A stretch of DNA of 64,000 bases from Blasia pusilla. Its lineage: Eukaryota; Marchantiophyta; Marchantiopsida; Blasiales. The stretch spans positions 23,870,001-23,934,000 of the forward strand of contig CM114274.1 in the NCBI GenBank assembly GCA_050084515.1. Direction: 5' to 3'. The position numbers were made by a program, and so were the translations under genes. Position 1 is the stretch's first letter. The number at the start of each line of letters is the position of its first letter. The notes below the pieces were generated by a model. The model did no database searches. It was not told where the DNA came from and saw only the letters and a program-made list of their open reading frames with translations. Of the stretch, positions 47,148-58,110 are shown one piece after another.

Positions 47148-49627
47148 CTAGAAGATATCATCATCAATATAATCTTCCAAGTAGTCGAAGTCTCCCCAAA
47201 GCTCTGTAGTGTAATCCCAGTCATCCACCTCGTCATCATCACTATCATCCTCATAATCAGAATCATCTGCACTCCTATGGAAATCACGCAACTTGCTGCT
47301 GCGTCTCTCTTCAATGGCAGCGTCCGAAGATCTCACATGCCAGCAATGACGCACATTCAGGTACTCCAGATCAGGACACATGTCCAGGATAGCCAACAAT
47401 CCTGAATTTGAAAGCAATCCTGACTGCATCTCCAAATGTTTCAGCTTTGGCATGTATTGAGCAATAGCCAATGCTTCCGAATCATCGACAGGCTCTATAC
47501 TCGCAGAACTATGTGCATACAGACTTCTGTTCAGCCTAGTAAGAGACCTGCACTTTTGTCCAATCACTTCCAGAGATTTCCTGGACAGGAAATTGCACCT
47601 GCTTATATCCAGGTGTGACAGAGCAGGCAAATTTTGTGCCAGCTCACACATTCCATCATCGGTTACATTTGAATCAGGTATACAGAGAGTTTTGAGAGCA
47701 CACACCCCACTGCATCCCCACAAGAGGAATGTTAATACACAAATCAGGCACTTTAAGCTGCTTCCATTGGCTTAATCTCATCATGTCTATACCCTGCCAC
47801 TAGGCAACTAACAGGTACAAGGTAACAGAAGTTCTATTAGAAATCATGAAATCTCAATAACACGAAGTAAAGCACGAAGTAGGCCACTATGAAGACAAGA
47901 TATTTGAGGAATAATAATCAGGACTTTTTACTCCTGGTACAAATCTACGGTGACAACACAGACTAAGCCCACGACCACACATCCTCCAATGAAAATAGTG
48001 GGGCGGAACAAGGCACAGACCTACAGAGTGAGATTGGTATATCGGGTGATGTGGCGGAAGTGGCAAACACTTGATCAGGACACTGAGGAAATCTCAAACA
48101 ATGGCAGTGCTACATAGACTCGTGGTGGGCTCTCCTTCCTGGACCATGCTCAACTTCGAGAAGAATGACAGCTTCATTGTCAACTACGTTTCAGAATAAA
48201 AAATCCAGGGAAAAGTCATGACTTCTAACTAAAACATAGGAAGATCTGATCACTTTTTGGTCTGAAATATTCACAGCAGACCCTAAAGGTCCCAAACCAA
48301 GGAGAAGGGTGATGAAAACTGGAAAATTAAGGAATTCCGAGACAAGAGGTTCACGAGAGACAATGTTGGTAAGCTTTGGGTGGATGAGTAGTTAGGAGGA
48401 GGTGAGAGGAGGGGAATCGGATTCCTTTTCTCATTCGACAGTTTTCATCGAACCTAGAGTGAACAACTTCAGAAGGTCTGGTCACATGGCTACCGCATAC
48501 ATTCTTGATAAGAACATTCGGTGTGAATTAGATAGCAGCGATGTGAAGCTGAACTTCCCTATGATACTCATGAGAGCCCGATCGCGAGTAGTAGAGTACA
48601 ACAAATACCGGGAGGATTCTTCACTCACCCAAGGCACGGGTGACCGGCGTTCCAGACTGATTAGCTGTTATGCGTCACATATGTCTGATCTTTGGCTCTG
48701 CTTCTGGGCTAGTGATCGGAGAGTATGAAGCTCTTCATTTAGACGTAGCAAAACTCTTTTCTAAAAATGAAAACCTCCTTTGGAACATAGTCTAAGCTTG
48801 GAAGACTGAAAGTTGACGGAGCGATTGGGAAGGTAGGCAAGGCAAGGCAAGGAGAGTTGATTGAGTCTCAAAACTTCCACTGACCTAGGTCAACAGCTCG
48901 AATCTCCAGAAAATAAATTGAAAGCCCTAATGGGACAGATTGTGATGGTTCTTCACAATTACAACGGGGGTTGACAGTCAAGGCGAAATGAAGGGACGCA
49001 AAATATGCCCAACGGTGGAATTTCCACAATGCGCTGAGTGAATTTCCTCGGTTAGATCGCAGAAGTTCGGAATACACTTCGACTATGAAGAGGTGAGACT
49101 ACACATTAAACCCCAGGCGACGATGTTCAGAGACGACAGAGATGGGAATGGGACATATTCCAGACCCAGGTAAAAAAGAAACTCAAGAAAAGGAACATAT
49201 GCTACAGATGAGCAAGAATATACCTCCTGGCAAGATAATTTAGGCATGCATCGTTCTCCAAATAGCTCACATAAAGTTCTTGCATGCTACAACCGCTACG
49301 TTCGACTGCCAATTTGACAGCCTCATCAATGAGCCCTTTCCGTGGGTGCTCCGTGATCCACCGCTTGAGATTGACAATCTGCCAGCATCCAGGGTCGTAA
49401 GAACATTTCTTCCAAGCTTTGCACACTTGTGGCACAATCGTCATAAGCTCCTTAATCGTCAGCCTCTTGAACACCTCCACCAGGGTCTCAGGTAGCATTT
49501 CCGCCCAGCCTACCTTCTCCCGCTCTTTCTCCACCTCCTCCTCCTCCTCCTCCTCCTCCTCCTCCTCCTCCTTCTTCGCCATCACCTTACCTCCTCTCTC
49601 CCTCAAACTCAGTTTCTCCAAACTCAT
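47148..49627 (-). CDS. F-box/leucine-rich-repeat protein, SKIP19/FBL-like (2 exons, 321 aa)
   Basis: complement(join(47148..47709, 49224..49627)), GT-AG intron of about 1.5 kb, 966 nt. ATG at 49627. Residues 20-31 are a pure Glu run encoded by a (CTC)n repeat. The F-box spans 41-88 (WAEMLPETLVEVFKRL ... VCKAWKKCSYDPGCW) and would bind SKP1 in an SCF ubiquitin ligase. After a short helical linker (KLAVERSGCSMQELYVSYLEND), exon 2 encodes LRRs (residues about 140-250: LKTLCIPDSNVTDDGM, LSHLDISRCNFL, LKHLEMQSGLLSNSGL, LEYLNVRHCWHV) for substrate binding. The last 50 residues are very acidic (DDSDYEDDSDDDEVDD). Layout matches plant SKIP19-type proteins, which are of similar length. An alternative start is Met16. 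Substrate unknown. No defect seen. Confidence 0.88.
49533..49572. repeat. (CTC)n trinucleotide repeat coding poly-Glu
   Basis: About 13 CTC/CCT units on the plus strand, encoding the 12-residue Glu run of the F-box protein on the minus strand. Likely length-polymorphic. Confidence 0.9.
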
Positions 49628-49639
49628 TCAATTGCAGCA

Positions 49640-51689
49640 TGTCCACATCTGAAACCCTTTACTTTCTTTCGCTCCTTCGCTCAATCCTGACACACTATCC
49701 CGCTTCTCTCTCCCTCCGCTTCCTCCACCCCCTTCCAAACCAAGGAAACCAAATCACTGCGATACCTCCATCCGCATCCATCGCTGGCTTCTAATCCATC
49801 CCTCCCTCCATGATCCACTCTAATCCAACCCAAATCAGTGCGAAATTGCCAATGAGCTCAAGTTCCGTCGGTCTTCTAGCTCCGACGCTCTGATTACGCG
49901 AGAGCGGCGCGTTTGTCACGTTAGGATGCAGTTGCACTTTCCTTCCCGGCTTTTGTCACCGTCCACAATTCTGGGCAGCTTGGGTTCTTGGGGAAAGAAG
50001 GAACCATGGATGGATGGATAACTCTTCGCACGGAGATGTTGTCGTCCGTTATATGGTCCGTTTCTCTAGGTACGTCGTCCGTCATATCGTAAGCTCTCTA
50101 TATTGTTTGTGTGGTTGATAGGGGGTGTCCTACTTTTTTTTCGGGGCTCATTAGCATTCATATATTCGATTCTTTGAATATTTTTTAAATTTCAGATGGA
50201 TTTTTTATCATCCCTTATTTTAGGTTTTTTTTTCTGTCAATTGAATATCATTCTAACGTTGAAAAAATAAAATGGAAAGTGTCATATTTTAGTTAGCGAC
50301 AAGTAGAGGTCTATCACGTCAACAACATAGAGAGTCAACGAGTTGTTTGGGTGTAACTTCGTCTTGAGGTGTCAATGAGGTTGATCACAAGTTTGTTGAG
50401 TCAAGAATGTCAATTTTGGCGATTTCCCTCTTTTGGTCTTTGTCAACCAGTGACCTCTTGATTGGGTGAAGGGTCATCCGTTGCACGCAGGTTACGGATG
50501 GGATGGCTATTTTTAGGAACTAGGGTGCTAGCATCTGGATTCCCTCATAGCCGAGGGTGGATTTGGCTTGATATGCCGGTGTAGATTTAGGAGAGAAATT
50601 TTTGGTTGTATGAGCCGTTTTTACTCTAATTTTGCATAAAAAAGATGCAAGGGGGTAGGGGGGGGGGATTCATTGCATGCAAGTAGGCAAGCGAGTTGCC
50701 TTAGTGGGAAGCCCTAGAGACATTGGTTGGCGTTTGGCATTATATTGTCATTTTTTTGTTTGGAAGGTTGTGCGTGGAAGTGCTATCCATTTTTTCTCAA
50801 AATTTTTTGGTGCAAGTTGACAGGAGACCGCAGCAGAGTATAGCGTAGGGTGTGGCGGCGCGCGAATATTGCCGAGTGAGCATCGTCAAGAAGCGACGAG
50901 TGTCCAAAAGGAGAGTTAGGTCTTGCAACCGCCAAGAGGGCTGGTTAGATTACGGAAAGGTACATGTTACATGCCTATAGGCATACTATATAATAGCGGG
51001 GATGTGGCTTAAGTCGCACATGTATAGTCACATAGGATCCCAAGGGCCACCACGTAGTTTTCGTAGGCACATGGGCAATGTAGTAGTGAGGTCCCAAGGT
51101 CGAAGGCGAGGAAGCCGCGTGGAAGGGCCATGCCGGCCACACAAGTTTTAGGAGGATGTGCCTAGGGTCGCATGCTAGGTAAGCGTTCAAAATTCGAGAA
51201 GGAGGCTACAAAGTCACTCAGTGAAGCGGAGGTAGTAATTACGAGTCCAGCCAAGGTAAGGCCATGGCGAGCCTCCGTATAAGAAGGTGCGCCTATATGC
51301 ACGTAGTGTAAGAGGGAGTCGCTATCAAGTTGGGAGCGCGCACGTTAAGTGAATTTGGAGAAGGGGATCGTTGTCGTGTCAAGAGTTTTCCTTTGAATAA
51401 TGACAAACCTTCTAGTTGCGGCACACGTGGTTAATGCAAGGTGTACTCCCTAAGAAGTACTCCTTTTTTAGTACAAAATTATTATATACACCCTCCATTC
51501 TCTCACGACAAGAATCATGAATGGTAGTGCCGAGGCGATCACTTCTTCATAACATCGAACCCCAAAATTCCTAACTAGCTATAAAGTCCCTATGAACTAC
51601 TTTATGCGTCTACACAAGAAAAATAACACAAAAATTCTTAAACCCTACCCAAGCAGGCCTATTAACATCCATGGATCGCTATATAAGGT
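49640..51689. other. F-box gene promoter side, then unrecognised sequence
   Basis: 49640-50000 is pyrimidine-rich (TCTCTCTCCCTCC) and is probably 5' UTR/promoter of the minus-strand F-box gene. 50100-50300 is A/T-rich. 50800-51650 shows no recognised coding or repeat. Confidence 0.4.
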
Positions 51690-51837
51690 CATACATAGTA
51701 CAATCCCATGTCCTTCTGTACGTGACAATAGGAAGAATCACTAGAGTTGGAGATTACATGACCTGGTTCATGAATGCCTCTCCAAAGTGGTAAACTAGAT
51801 AGCGAGTAAACCAGTGCCTATCTACAAAGAGAATCTT
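51690..51837 (-). repeat. Dispersed repeat R1 with a conserved reading frame
   Basis: The minus strand reads LFVDRHWFTRYLVYHFGEAF and matches 57953-58060, which reads VLYVDRHWFTRYLVYHFGEG. It directly follows the gag segment of copy H. The family is not recognised; it is probably a retroelement coding scrap. Confidence 0.55.
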
Positions 51838-52530
51838 GACGTCATTAGTGGAAGAGGAAGTAGCCTCTCCTGACTCCTCCTCCTCATCTGGGAACGGCTC
51901 CGTCCATGACACATAATGTGGGTCATAGTAGAGCCTCCATGCCTCGATCTCACGTGCATATCTCTAAGAGAAATCATGGTAATCGTCCATGGGCGCCCCC
52001 TCTAAATGCTGGAACATACCGTTCTATACTGGCAACGGGTTAAACTCTCTAGAGTTCCTAGCCCGCTAGGAGTCGCACCAACTCCTAAACTCTACTATGA
52101 AATCGTGCAACTCAATCGTACCTACTGCACCTCAAAACCTACGCGGTCCACTATCCCGGTCGTCCATCTGGTATGCCCAATTGGTAGGACCACTCACAAT
52201 GTGTGGTGATGTGCTCACAAACTCCTCTACATCCTCCCCCTTATCTGACGATGACACAGAAGGTGGTCGAGGTGGTCCCTCACGTGGAGACCCTCGGAAC
52301 CTCGCGTCACTCCGCGTAAAACCTCTAGAGCTACTCTCGGGTTCACCACCTCGCCTCTCAAAGTCCCGAACGGTCGTCGTGATGACCCTCGACCCCTCTC
52401 ACTCGATCACTCTCAACCTTGCGAGTAATCCCTCAATCACTCATCCCAAACATGCGGCACCGATCTACACTCTCCCTCCCCAAGACGTGTAATGTGCGGC
52501 AACAAGCGGCGTGGTGCGGCAAATCGACCA
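51838..52530 (-). pseudogene. gag: Gypsy copy H: gag N-terminal region
   Basis: The minus strand carries the gag N-domain (GAVGTIELHDFIVEF, about 52135-52090), MFQHLEGAPMDDYHD (about 52015-51970) and the acidic FPDEEEESGEATSSS block (about 51900-51850), nearly identical to copy D. Stops replace Trp/Arg codons (for example after WCDS and NPLPV). The gag core and everything downstream are absent: the copy switches at 51837 to repeat R1. Confidence 0.72.
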
Positions 52531-52535
52531 GGTTA

Positions 52536-52790
52536 TCATCTCATCGACAACCTACCCTCAACTCTGGACATCCCACACATGTGTATGTCCCATAAACCAC
52601 ATACATAAATGATGCTCTCAGCATCCACACAACCCAATATCCCCAAATAAACTACCCAAATCCCATAATCCCTCACAAGTGCAGGGTAAAGGACCAGAAT
52701 GGGTAACCTTAACACATGTCGATGTTGCTCCTCAGCAACTGTAAATCTCAACCCCAACTCGGTCATGGAGACAACTCCTCCAATCAGCAA
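52536..52790 (-). pseudogene. Conserved leader reading frame of gypsy family (copy H)
   Basis: Open for about 84 codons upstream of gag, containing ELGLRFTVAEEQHRHVLRLP and DYGIWVVYLGILGCVDAES. Homologous frames occur in copy C's leader (11734-11920, broken by one base) and more distantly at 12590-12700. It may be the N-terminal part of the gag polyprotein or a separate small ORF; no domain is recognised. It ends in two stops 30 bp or more before the gag block. Confidence 0.45.
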
Positions 52791-53889
52791 GTCATACTCC
52801 TCCCTAACTGACGTTGCTCAAAAGTCCTTGATAGACTGCGGTTCCAACGGAACGGCTACGAACGGCACGACCCTCGATGGTGGGATGCGGCACTCGGCGG
52901 CATACCCTCCTCAGTCAACAATAAACCCACACTCTGCTCCACAATGATGATACGGCTCCGTGATCGAGACGGTGCGGTGCGGCCACGAGCGGCACGGCGC
53001 AGCAATCGGTGGCGCATTGCGGCTACGGGCGTCACGGCATAGTACTCGATTGTCGTCGAGCGGCTACCAATCACAACATAGCAGCATGAAATCACAACTC
53101 AAACACCATAACCGGAGGTCATCTGCCATCATTGGTTGATGACAAAACTGCGATGACGATGGCGGCCAAAACAAAGTACGTTGTGCCGACGCAAGTCAGA
53201 GAATCAACAAATGTCGTGGAAGACCCTCCACTCCATAATGGCGGCAATGGCAACCAAAGGGTGGACAACGGACGGTGGACCATTGACGGTGACGGTTGAT
53301 CTTTGATGGTGACGGTTGATTATCGAGCGGACTGTTGACGGTGACTATGACGGCGACAGCCGCCGCCGGCGTGGCGGCTAGTTTAGGGTTTGAACAATTT
53401 AACCCTAAAAATTGAATAGGAATGGCAATTTTTCAAGATTGACCATAACTTTTTGCACGCAACTCCAAATTGTGCACTATTTGCTGCATAACGTGCACAC
53501 CTTCACAATCTACGAGAGCATCAAAAAATATTTAGAATCGAATATTCCAGTAAAAATTGATGGGGACTGTTGTAAAGCCCAATGTCTCTTTCTCCTACAC
53601 AAAATTTGTTAGCGCTTTCGCACTGTTTTCTCCCAACGAAAATGTAAAACCTATAAAAATACAAATCAACAAGCTACATGGTGCTTTCAAGAGCACCGGC
53701 ATGGGGCAACCTGCCCCCATACTCAATCCCCATAAAAAATTGGGCAGCGCTTCCGCCCGCCACTCTTCTGCACGAAAAATCGGCAAATGCAAAGAACAAT
53801 CAAAACATCCCTTGCTCCGGTGAGCACTCCCATGAGCCGCTGAACGGGGAACACGGTCCCCAACTTGCAAAAACAGCGAGTGATCAGCC
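52791..53889 (-). mobile_element. 5' leader of gypsy copy H
   Basis: Aligns with 11001-11730 on the opposite strand. GC-rich, with repeated GCCGC/ACGGCG and short ACGGTTGA-type repeats (53240-53380). Non-coding leader between LTR and gag; primer-binding site not identified with confidence. Confidence 0.6.
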
Positions 53890-54429
53890 AGCTCTCCCAT
53901 GAAGCTCTCTCACTCTCTCATTCTCTCATTCTCTCTTTATAAAGTAAGATCCAAGTACACCATCTCACACCATAGCTCTCAAAGGTGTGCACTCTCTCTT
54001 ATGTCAAACCAAACCCACTCTCCTAATGAGAGGCTTGGGTTACACTCACAAGGCAAGGGACCATAGCTCTACCACCTTATGCCAAGAGGTTCAATAAAGA
54101 GAGAATGAACTCTCAAGCTCTCTCTCCTTGAGGTATACCCCTCCCCTCTTCCAACCTCTCTCCATGGTAACCTATTCTCCCAAGTCACCTCCTTGACCTG
54201 ATGTAGGAGGTCAAGGGCCACTTAAAAAAATAGAAAGTCGATCATATATTCAAAATAGTACTTACCTAAAATAGTAAGTTTCTCAATATGGCTCCAAATG
54301 AGCCGAAACGAAGGGGAAACCTGCTCTCTCAGGTTTTCCGGGGCCTCAGCTGGTCATCCTCGACCTCCTAGGCATGTCCTCCATTACTCGTGTAGAAGAT
54401 CTACTAGATCCCACCTATCTATCCTAACA
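53890..54429 (-). repeat. LTR fragment L3 (gypsy copy H)
   Basis: Reverse-complement equivalent of L2. It starts on the minus strand at 54429 with TGTTAGGATAGATAGGTGGG and continues into the copy H leader, so H is an LTR-leader-gag 5' fragment. Confidence 0.72.
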
Positions 54430-55330
54430 ATCGTGAGAGCTAGGATGGTGATCAAGTGATGGACGGATTAGTCAGTTACCCGTACAGTTTGCGAGACGAA
54501 GTGATCGATCACGTGACGATACAGTGACCACGTTGGCTACGTTCACATGTGGTGTTAGTTGGCCATGAGAGTTATTGGAGGGAAATGCGCATGCCGAGGA
54601 CATCTCGATAGTAGACAGTTTCTTCAGAGAGACATGCAATGGCAAGTGTCTCTTCCCATGTTGTTGAGACCTCTTCATCATTATGGGATACGAGTCGTGA
54701 TTTACAAAGGAGTGCAAACAACCACGTGAGGCAGTGGAGTTGTGCCTTTATCTCAGAGCAGAGAGAGTCAAGTGAAGATCGAGCTTATGGAGTGGAGATG
54801 TTGACACCCTTGGATACCACACCCATTGTGTGGCAGTGTCTAGAGGAGGATGTTTGAGTGTTAGATCTCTTTGGAGGGATCAACACAAGATTTGGGGCAA
54901 TGTTACATGAAGGCATATGGATGCATCAGTACCTATATGTTGAGAGAGATGAGATCGCACAATGAGTCTCATTGCGTCATGTGGCAAGGTTGGTCCAAAG
55001 ATATTGATCTATTTTTGGTATCTGCTATACGTGGTTACTAGCATATACTATCCGCCGATATTTCATTGTTGGAGATGCAAGATCTCGACAGAGTTGGCAC
55101 CATCTATTTTGTGATTGATGGATGGCCATGTCAAGGTTATTCATCGGTTGGCTGAGGGTTTGGATTGCAGGATTTGACATCAAGGATATTTGGGGGGAGA
55201 TATTGCGAGTATTATGCAACGTGCAAGAGAGTCAGACATGTTCTCCGACGTACATTCTGGAGAACGTGCCATTTTTGGGAGACACTCGTATATGGGTAAT
55301 GACGAGTGAAGATTATTTGGCTAGTTGAAA
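54430..55330 (+). pseudogene. Gypsy copy F: methyltransferase N-terminal half
   Basis: The linker block (54470-54800) leads to DTTPIVW and motif I DLFGGI at 54864-54881 (preceded by TGA at 54855-54857 in place of an Arg codon). Stops follow near 54964 and 55007. Motif IV reads GWPCQGYS at 55120-55143, with the catalytic Cys TGT at 55129-55131: the only copy here with an intact Pro-Cys-Gln. Motif VI YILENVPFLGD is near 55250-55285. Similarity ends at about 55330, before motif VIII. The copy is dead but useful for reconstructing family history. Confidence 0.78.
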
Positions 55331-55416
55331 AGCTGATCAATGAAATTGAGGACTTCTTTTGGTATATGGCATTCTTAAAGTCCAAAGGGAGGGTCAGAAA
55401 TAAGGCAATCTAGTGT

Positions 55417-55647
55417 GTGATGACTATGGCCATAAAGAATGCAAAAGAAATTCTCGATTCTCATGTTGCATTTGAAAATCACTATGGTGTAAAATATGCG
55501 AAGGTGTTGAGTAAGTCCAAACCAAGATTTTGGCACACAATATGCAACTACGACTCAAAGAATATTGCATGCATATGCCCACATGTGCGAGAAGACACCA
55601 CATGCAAGCACCAAGTAAGTGTCCATCTCATTGCTACTTTATGGTAA
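55417..55647 (+). pseudogene. SWIM zinc-finger fragment (MULE-type transposase?)
   Basis: A 76-codon frame ends with CICPHVREDTTCKHQV, the Cys-x-Cys-x8-Cys-x-His pattern of SWIM fingers, preceded by a FWHTICNYDSKNIA strand-like block. SWIM fingers occur at the C-terminus of Mutator-like transposases and in FAR1-type proteins, where they bind DNA. No catalytic domain is attached, and the LINE copy starts immediately after, so the context is lost. A host gene exon (possible donor GTAAGT at 55615) is an alternative. Confidence 0.5.
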
Positions 55648-56145
55648 ATGGTAAATAGATCAAGCACGTGGGACCCAAAGGGTCAAAAGGCTGAAAAACA
55701 CATTACAAGTCATTCATTCATTCGCTCACCCACAAAAAGATCCTAAAGACCTTCTCCTAACTACAGCCTAGAGCACTTGAGCGATGAATAATGACGTCCC
55801 TAATATAACAACCTAAATCATAAGGCACTAGTTGTAGTAAAGAATAAAAATTCTCCACATCTATTTTATGAGCTAGTCTAATCTCTTCATACCTTGGACA
55901 TGTAACAAACACATGCTCTTCATCCTCAATATTTTCTCCGTCACATAACCTACAAATTCGTTCACTTCTATCAATATTAAACCATCGTCCTTCCTCAATT
56001 CCTAGCCTATGAGACCCAATTCTATATCGTGTGATAATATGACGCAAGAACGTGGAGATCCCCGCAAGTAGGTATCCTTGTTCACAATATACAAGCATAG
56101 GATTAACCTGAAGTTGATAAAACTCCATTTTGGTGCCCGGGCTGC
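55640..56145 (-). mobile_element. Second 5'-truncated LINE 3' end
   Basis: Near-copy of 6885-7390: same zinc motif (CRLCDGENIEDEEHVFVTCP), same 3' non-coding part and TTTACCAT-type terminus. It is truncated at about 56145 (WSSPGTKMEFYQL), where LTR L4 sequence begins, so this LINE inserted into the LTR. Confidence 0.8.
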
Positions 56146-56803
56146 TCCAAATTCGGAAGTCCATCAACCTTACATTTTGTGTATGCATGCATTTTAAAAA
56201 AAAAGTTTGGGCTAGGATGCCAGATGAAGTGTCTTTTGTGTCATACGCATACACATTCCTACACAATATGCAATGAGACAAGAGGCTTTGATTACTCACA
56301 AGGCAAGGAGGACCAAAGCTCCGCCGCCTTATGTTAAGAGGTTCAACAAAGAGAGAATGATCTTTGAAGTTCCCTCTCTTTGGGTATATCCTCCTTCCCT
56401 CTCCCAAACTCTCCCCATGGTAACCTATGCTCACAGATCACCTCCTTGGCTCTTGACTTGTTGTAGGGGGTCAAGGATTACTTCCCAAAGTGGAAAGTGA
56501 ACTATATACCCAAAATAGTAAGCTTCTCCATATACCTCCAAATGAGCTAAAGAAATAGGAAACATGCTCTCTCAAGTTATTCAAGACCTCAACAAGTCAC
56601 CTTCAACCTCTTAGGGTTGTCTTCCAATTTTCTTGAAGGCATTGTACCAAAACTTGTTGATCTATCCTAAAAGACGTGACATATATCGTGTGCACATGCA
56701 TCGCTACACAACATACATCACCATGATTGAATACAAACACACCAAATACCATACTTACTCATCGCATCTAACATCAAGACGATCGTGTATCAAAATATCT
56801 CCA
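56146..56803 (-). repeat. LTR L4 of gypsy family, with polypurine tract upstream
   Basis: Minus strand: start TGGAGATATTTTGATAC at 56803, then GCGATGCATGTGCAC, TGTCACGTCTTTTAGGATAG (about 56690-56670), and the LTR body down to the LINE junction. The preceding purine-rich CTAGGGGAGTGAT (56804-56822) marks it as a 3' LTR. The stretch 56823-57249 beyond it is unrecognised. Confidence 0.72.
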
Positions 56804-57249
56804 ATCACTCCCCTAGTTGATGGTTAGGTCTCTCTAATTCCAAATAGTCATCTATCCCTACCTACCATGACACACATCTCTATGTGTCGAGTTTCGAGGT
56901 ATGGTCTACCATGCATAGTGATTGGTAGATGCTTGATGATGATGGAGTATCGTGTCATAACGCTTGTAGCCACACCACGCCACCAAATATCGCGCCGTGC
57001 CGCTTACTTCCCTTAATCCTTAAAGTATTACCACTTTAATGTAAGGTCAAGATGTACACTTGCCAACTTCGCACAATAGGGATTAAAAAAGGAAATAGTG
57101 ACGCAATGACCGCATCATAATATTCTTGGCCAAAATTTCTCACCATAAACTCTCTATATGCTATCTTGGGTCGACAAACCACTTAGATTGTACATTGAGT
57201 GTTAAAAATACTTGTGGGGGCCTATTTAAGTCCATTATCCCTATCTCAT

Positions 57250-57952
57250 TTAAAGCAAGATTTAAATAATGCAATATTATACACAATCATATGTAACAAT
57301 TGGAAGAATCATCGAGAAGCCAATATTGTGCGTATACACATCGCTACACAACATCCATTGCTATCATTGAACACACACAAAAACACACATGATCCCATGC
57401 TAACTCATGGCATCCAAACAACGAGACAAGAAGTATCAAAATATCTCCAATAAAATCAAGATCTAATCTCTCTCACAACACCATAGTTCTCACATGTCTC
57501 TCTCAATGTCAAACCAAACCAACTCTCCTAATAAGAGGCTTGGGTTATACACACAAGGCAAGCAAGACCATAGCTCTGCCGCCTCATGCCAAAAGGTTCA
57601 ACAAAGAGAGAATGAGCTCTCAAGATTTCTCTCCTTGAGGTATACCCCTCCCCTCTCCCAAGCTCTCTCCATGGCAACCTATGCTCCTAGGTCACCTCCT
57701 TGGCTCTTGACCTCATATAGGAGATCAAGGGTTACTTACCAAAAATAGAAAATCAACCATATACTCAAAATGGTACTTGCCTAAAATAGTATGTTCATAA
57801 TATGGCTGCAAATGAGCCGAAACGAAGGGGAAACGTGCTCTCTTAGGTTTCCCAGGGCCTTAGTAGGTCATCCTCAAACTCATGAGTCTGTCCTCCACTA
57901 CTCGCGAAGGCGCTCTACTAGATCTCACCGATCTATCATAAAAGACGTGACA
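57250..57952 (-). repeat. Two adjoining LTR pieces (L5a and L5b)
   Basis: L5a (complement 57450-57952) starts TGTCACGTCTTTTATGATAG and runs through the LTR body. At 57449 a fresh LTR start TGGAGATATTTTGATAC begins L5b (to about 57290). The order suggests two LTRs joined end to start, by tandem insertion or recombination. Confidence 0.68.
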
Positions 57953-58110
57953 CCTAACTCCATCACTTGTATCATGAAACCTTCACCAAAGTGATATACG
58001 AGGTATCTTGTGAACCAATGTCTATCTACATATAAGACCTTCATGGGGAATGTATTTAGAAATGGAAAATTAAGAGTCACTCTTGCTTCCCCTTTGTCCA
58101 CTATATGCAA
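57953..58110 (-). repeat. Dispersed repeat R2 with a conserved reading frame
   Basis: The minus strand reads KVLYVDRHWFTRYLVYHFGE then FMIQVMELG; about 75% identical by eye to R1. It ends exactly at the TGTCACGTC start of L5a. Function unknown. Confidence 0.55.
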
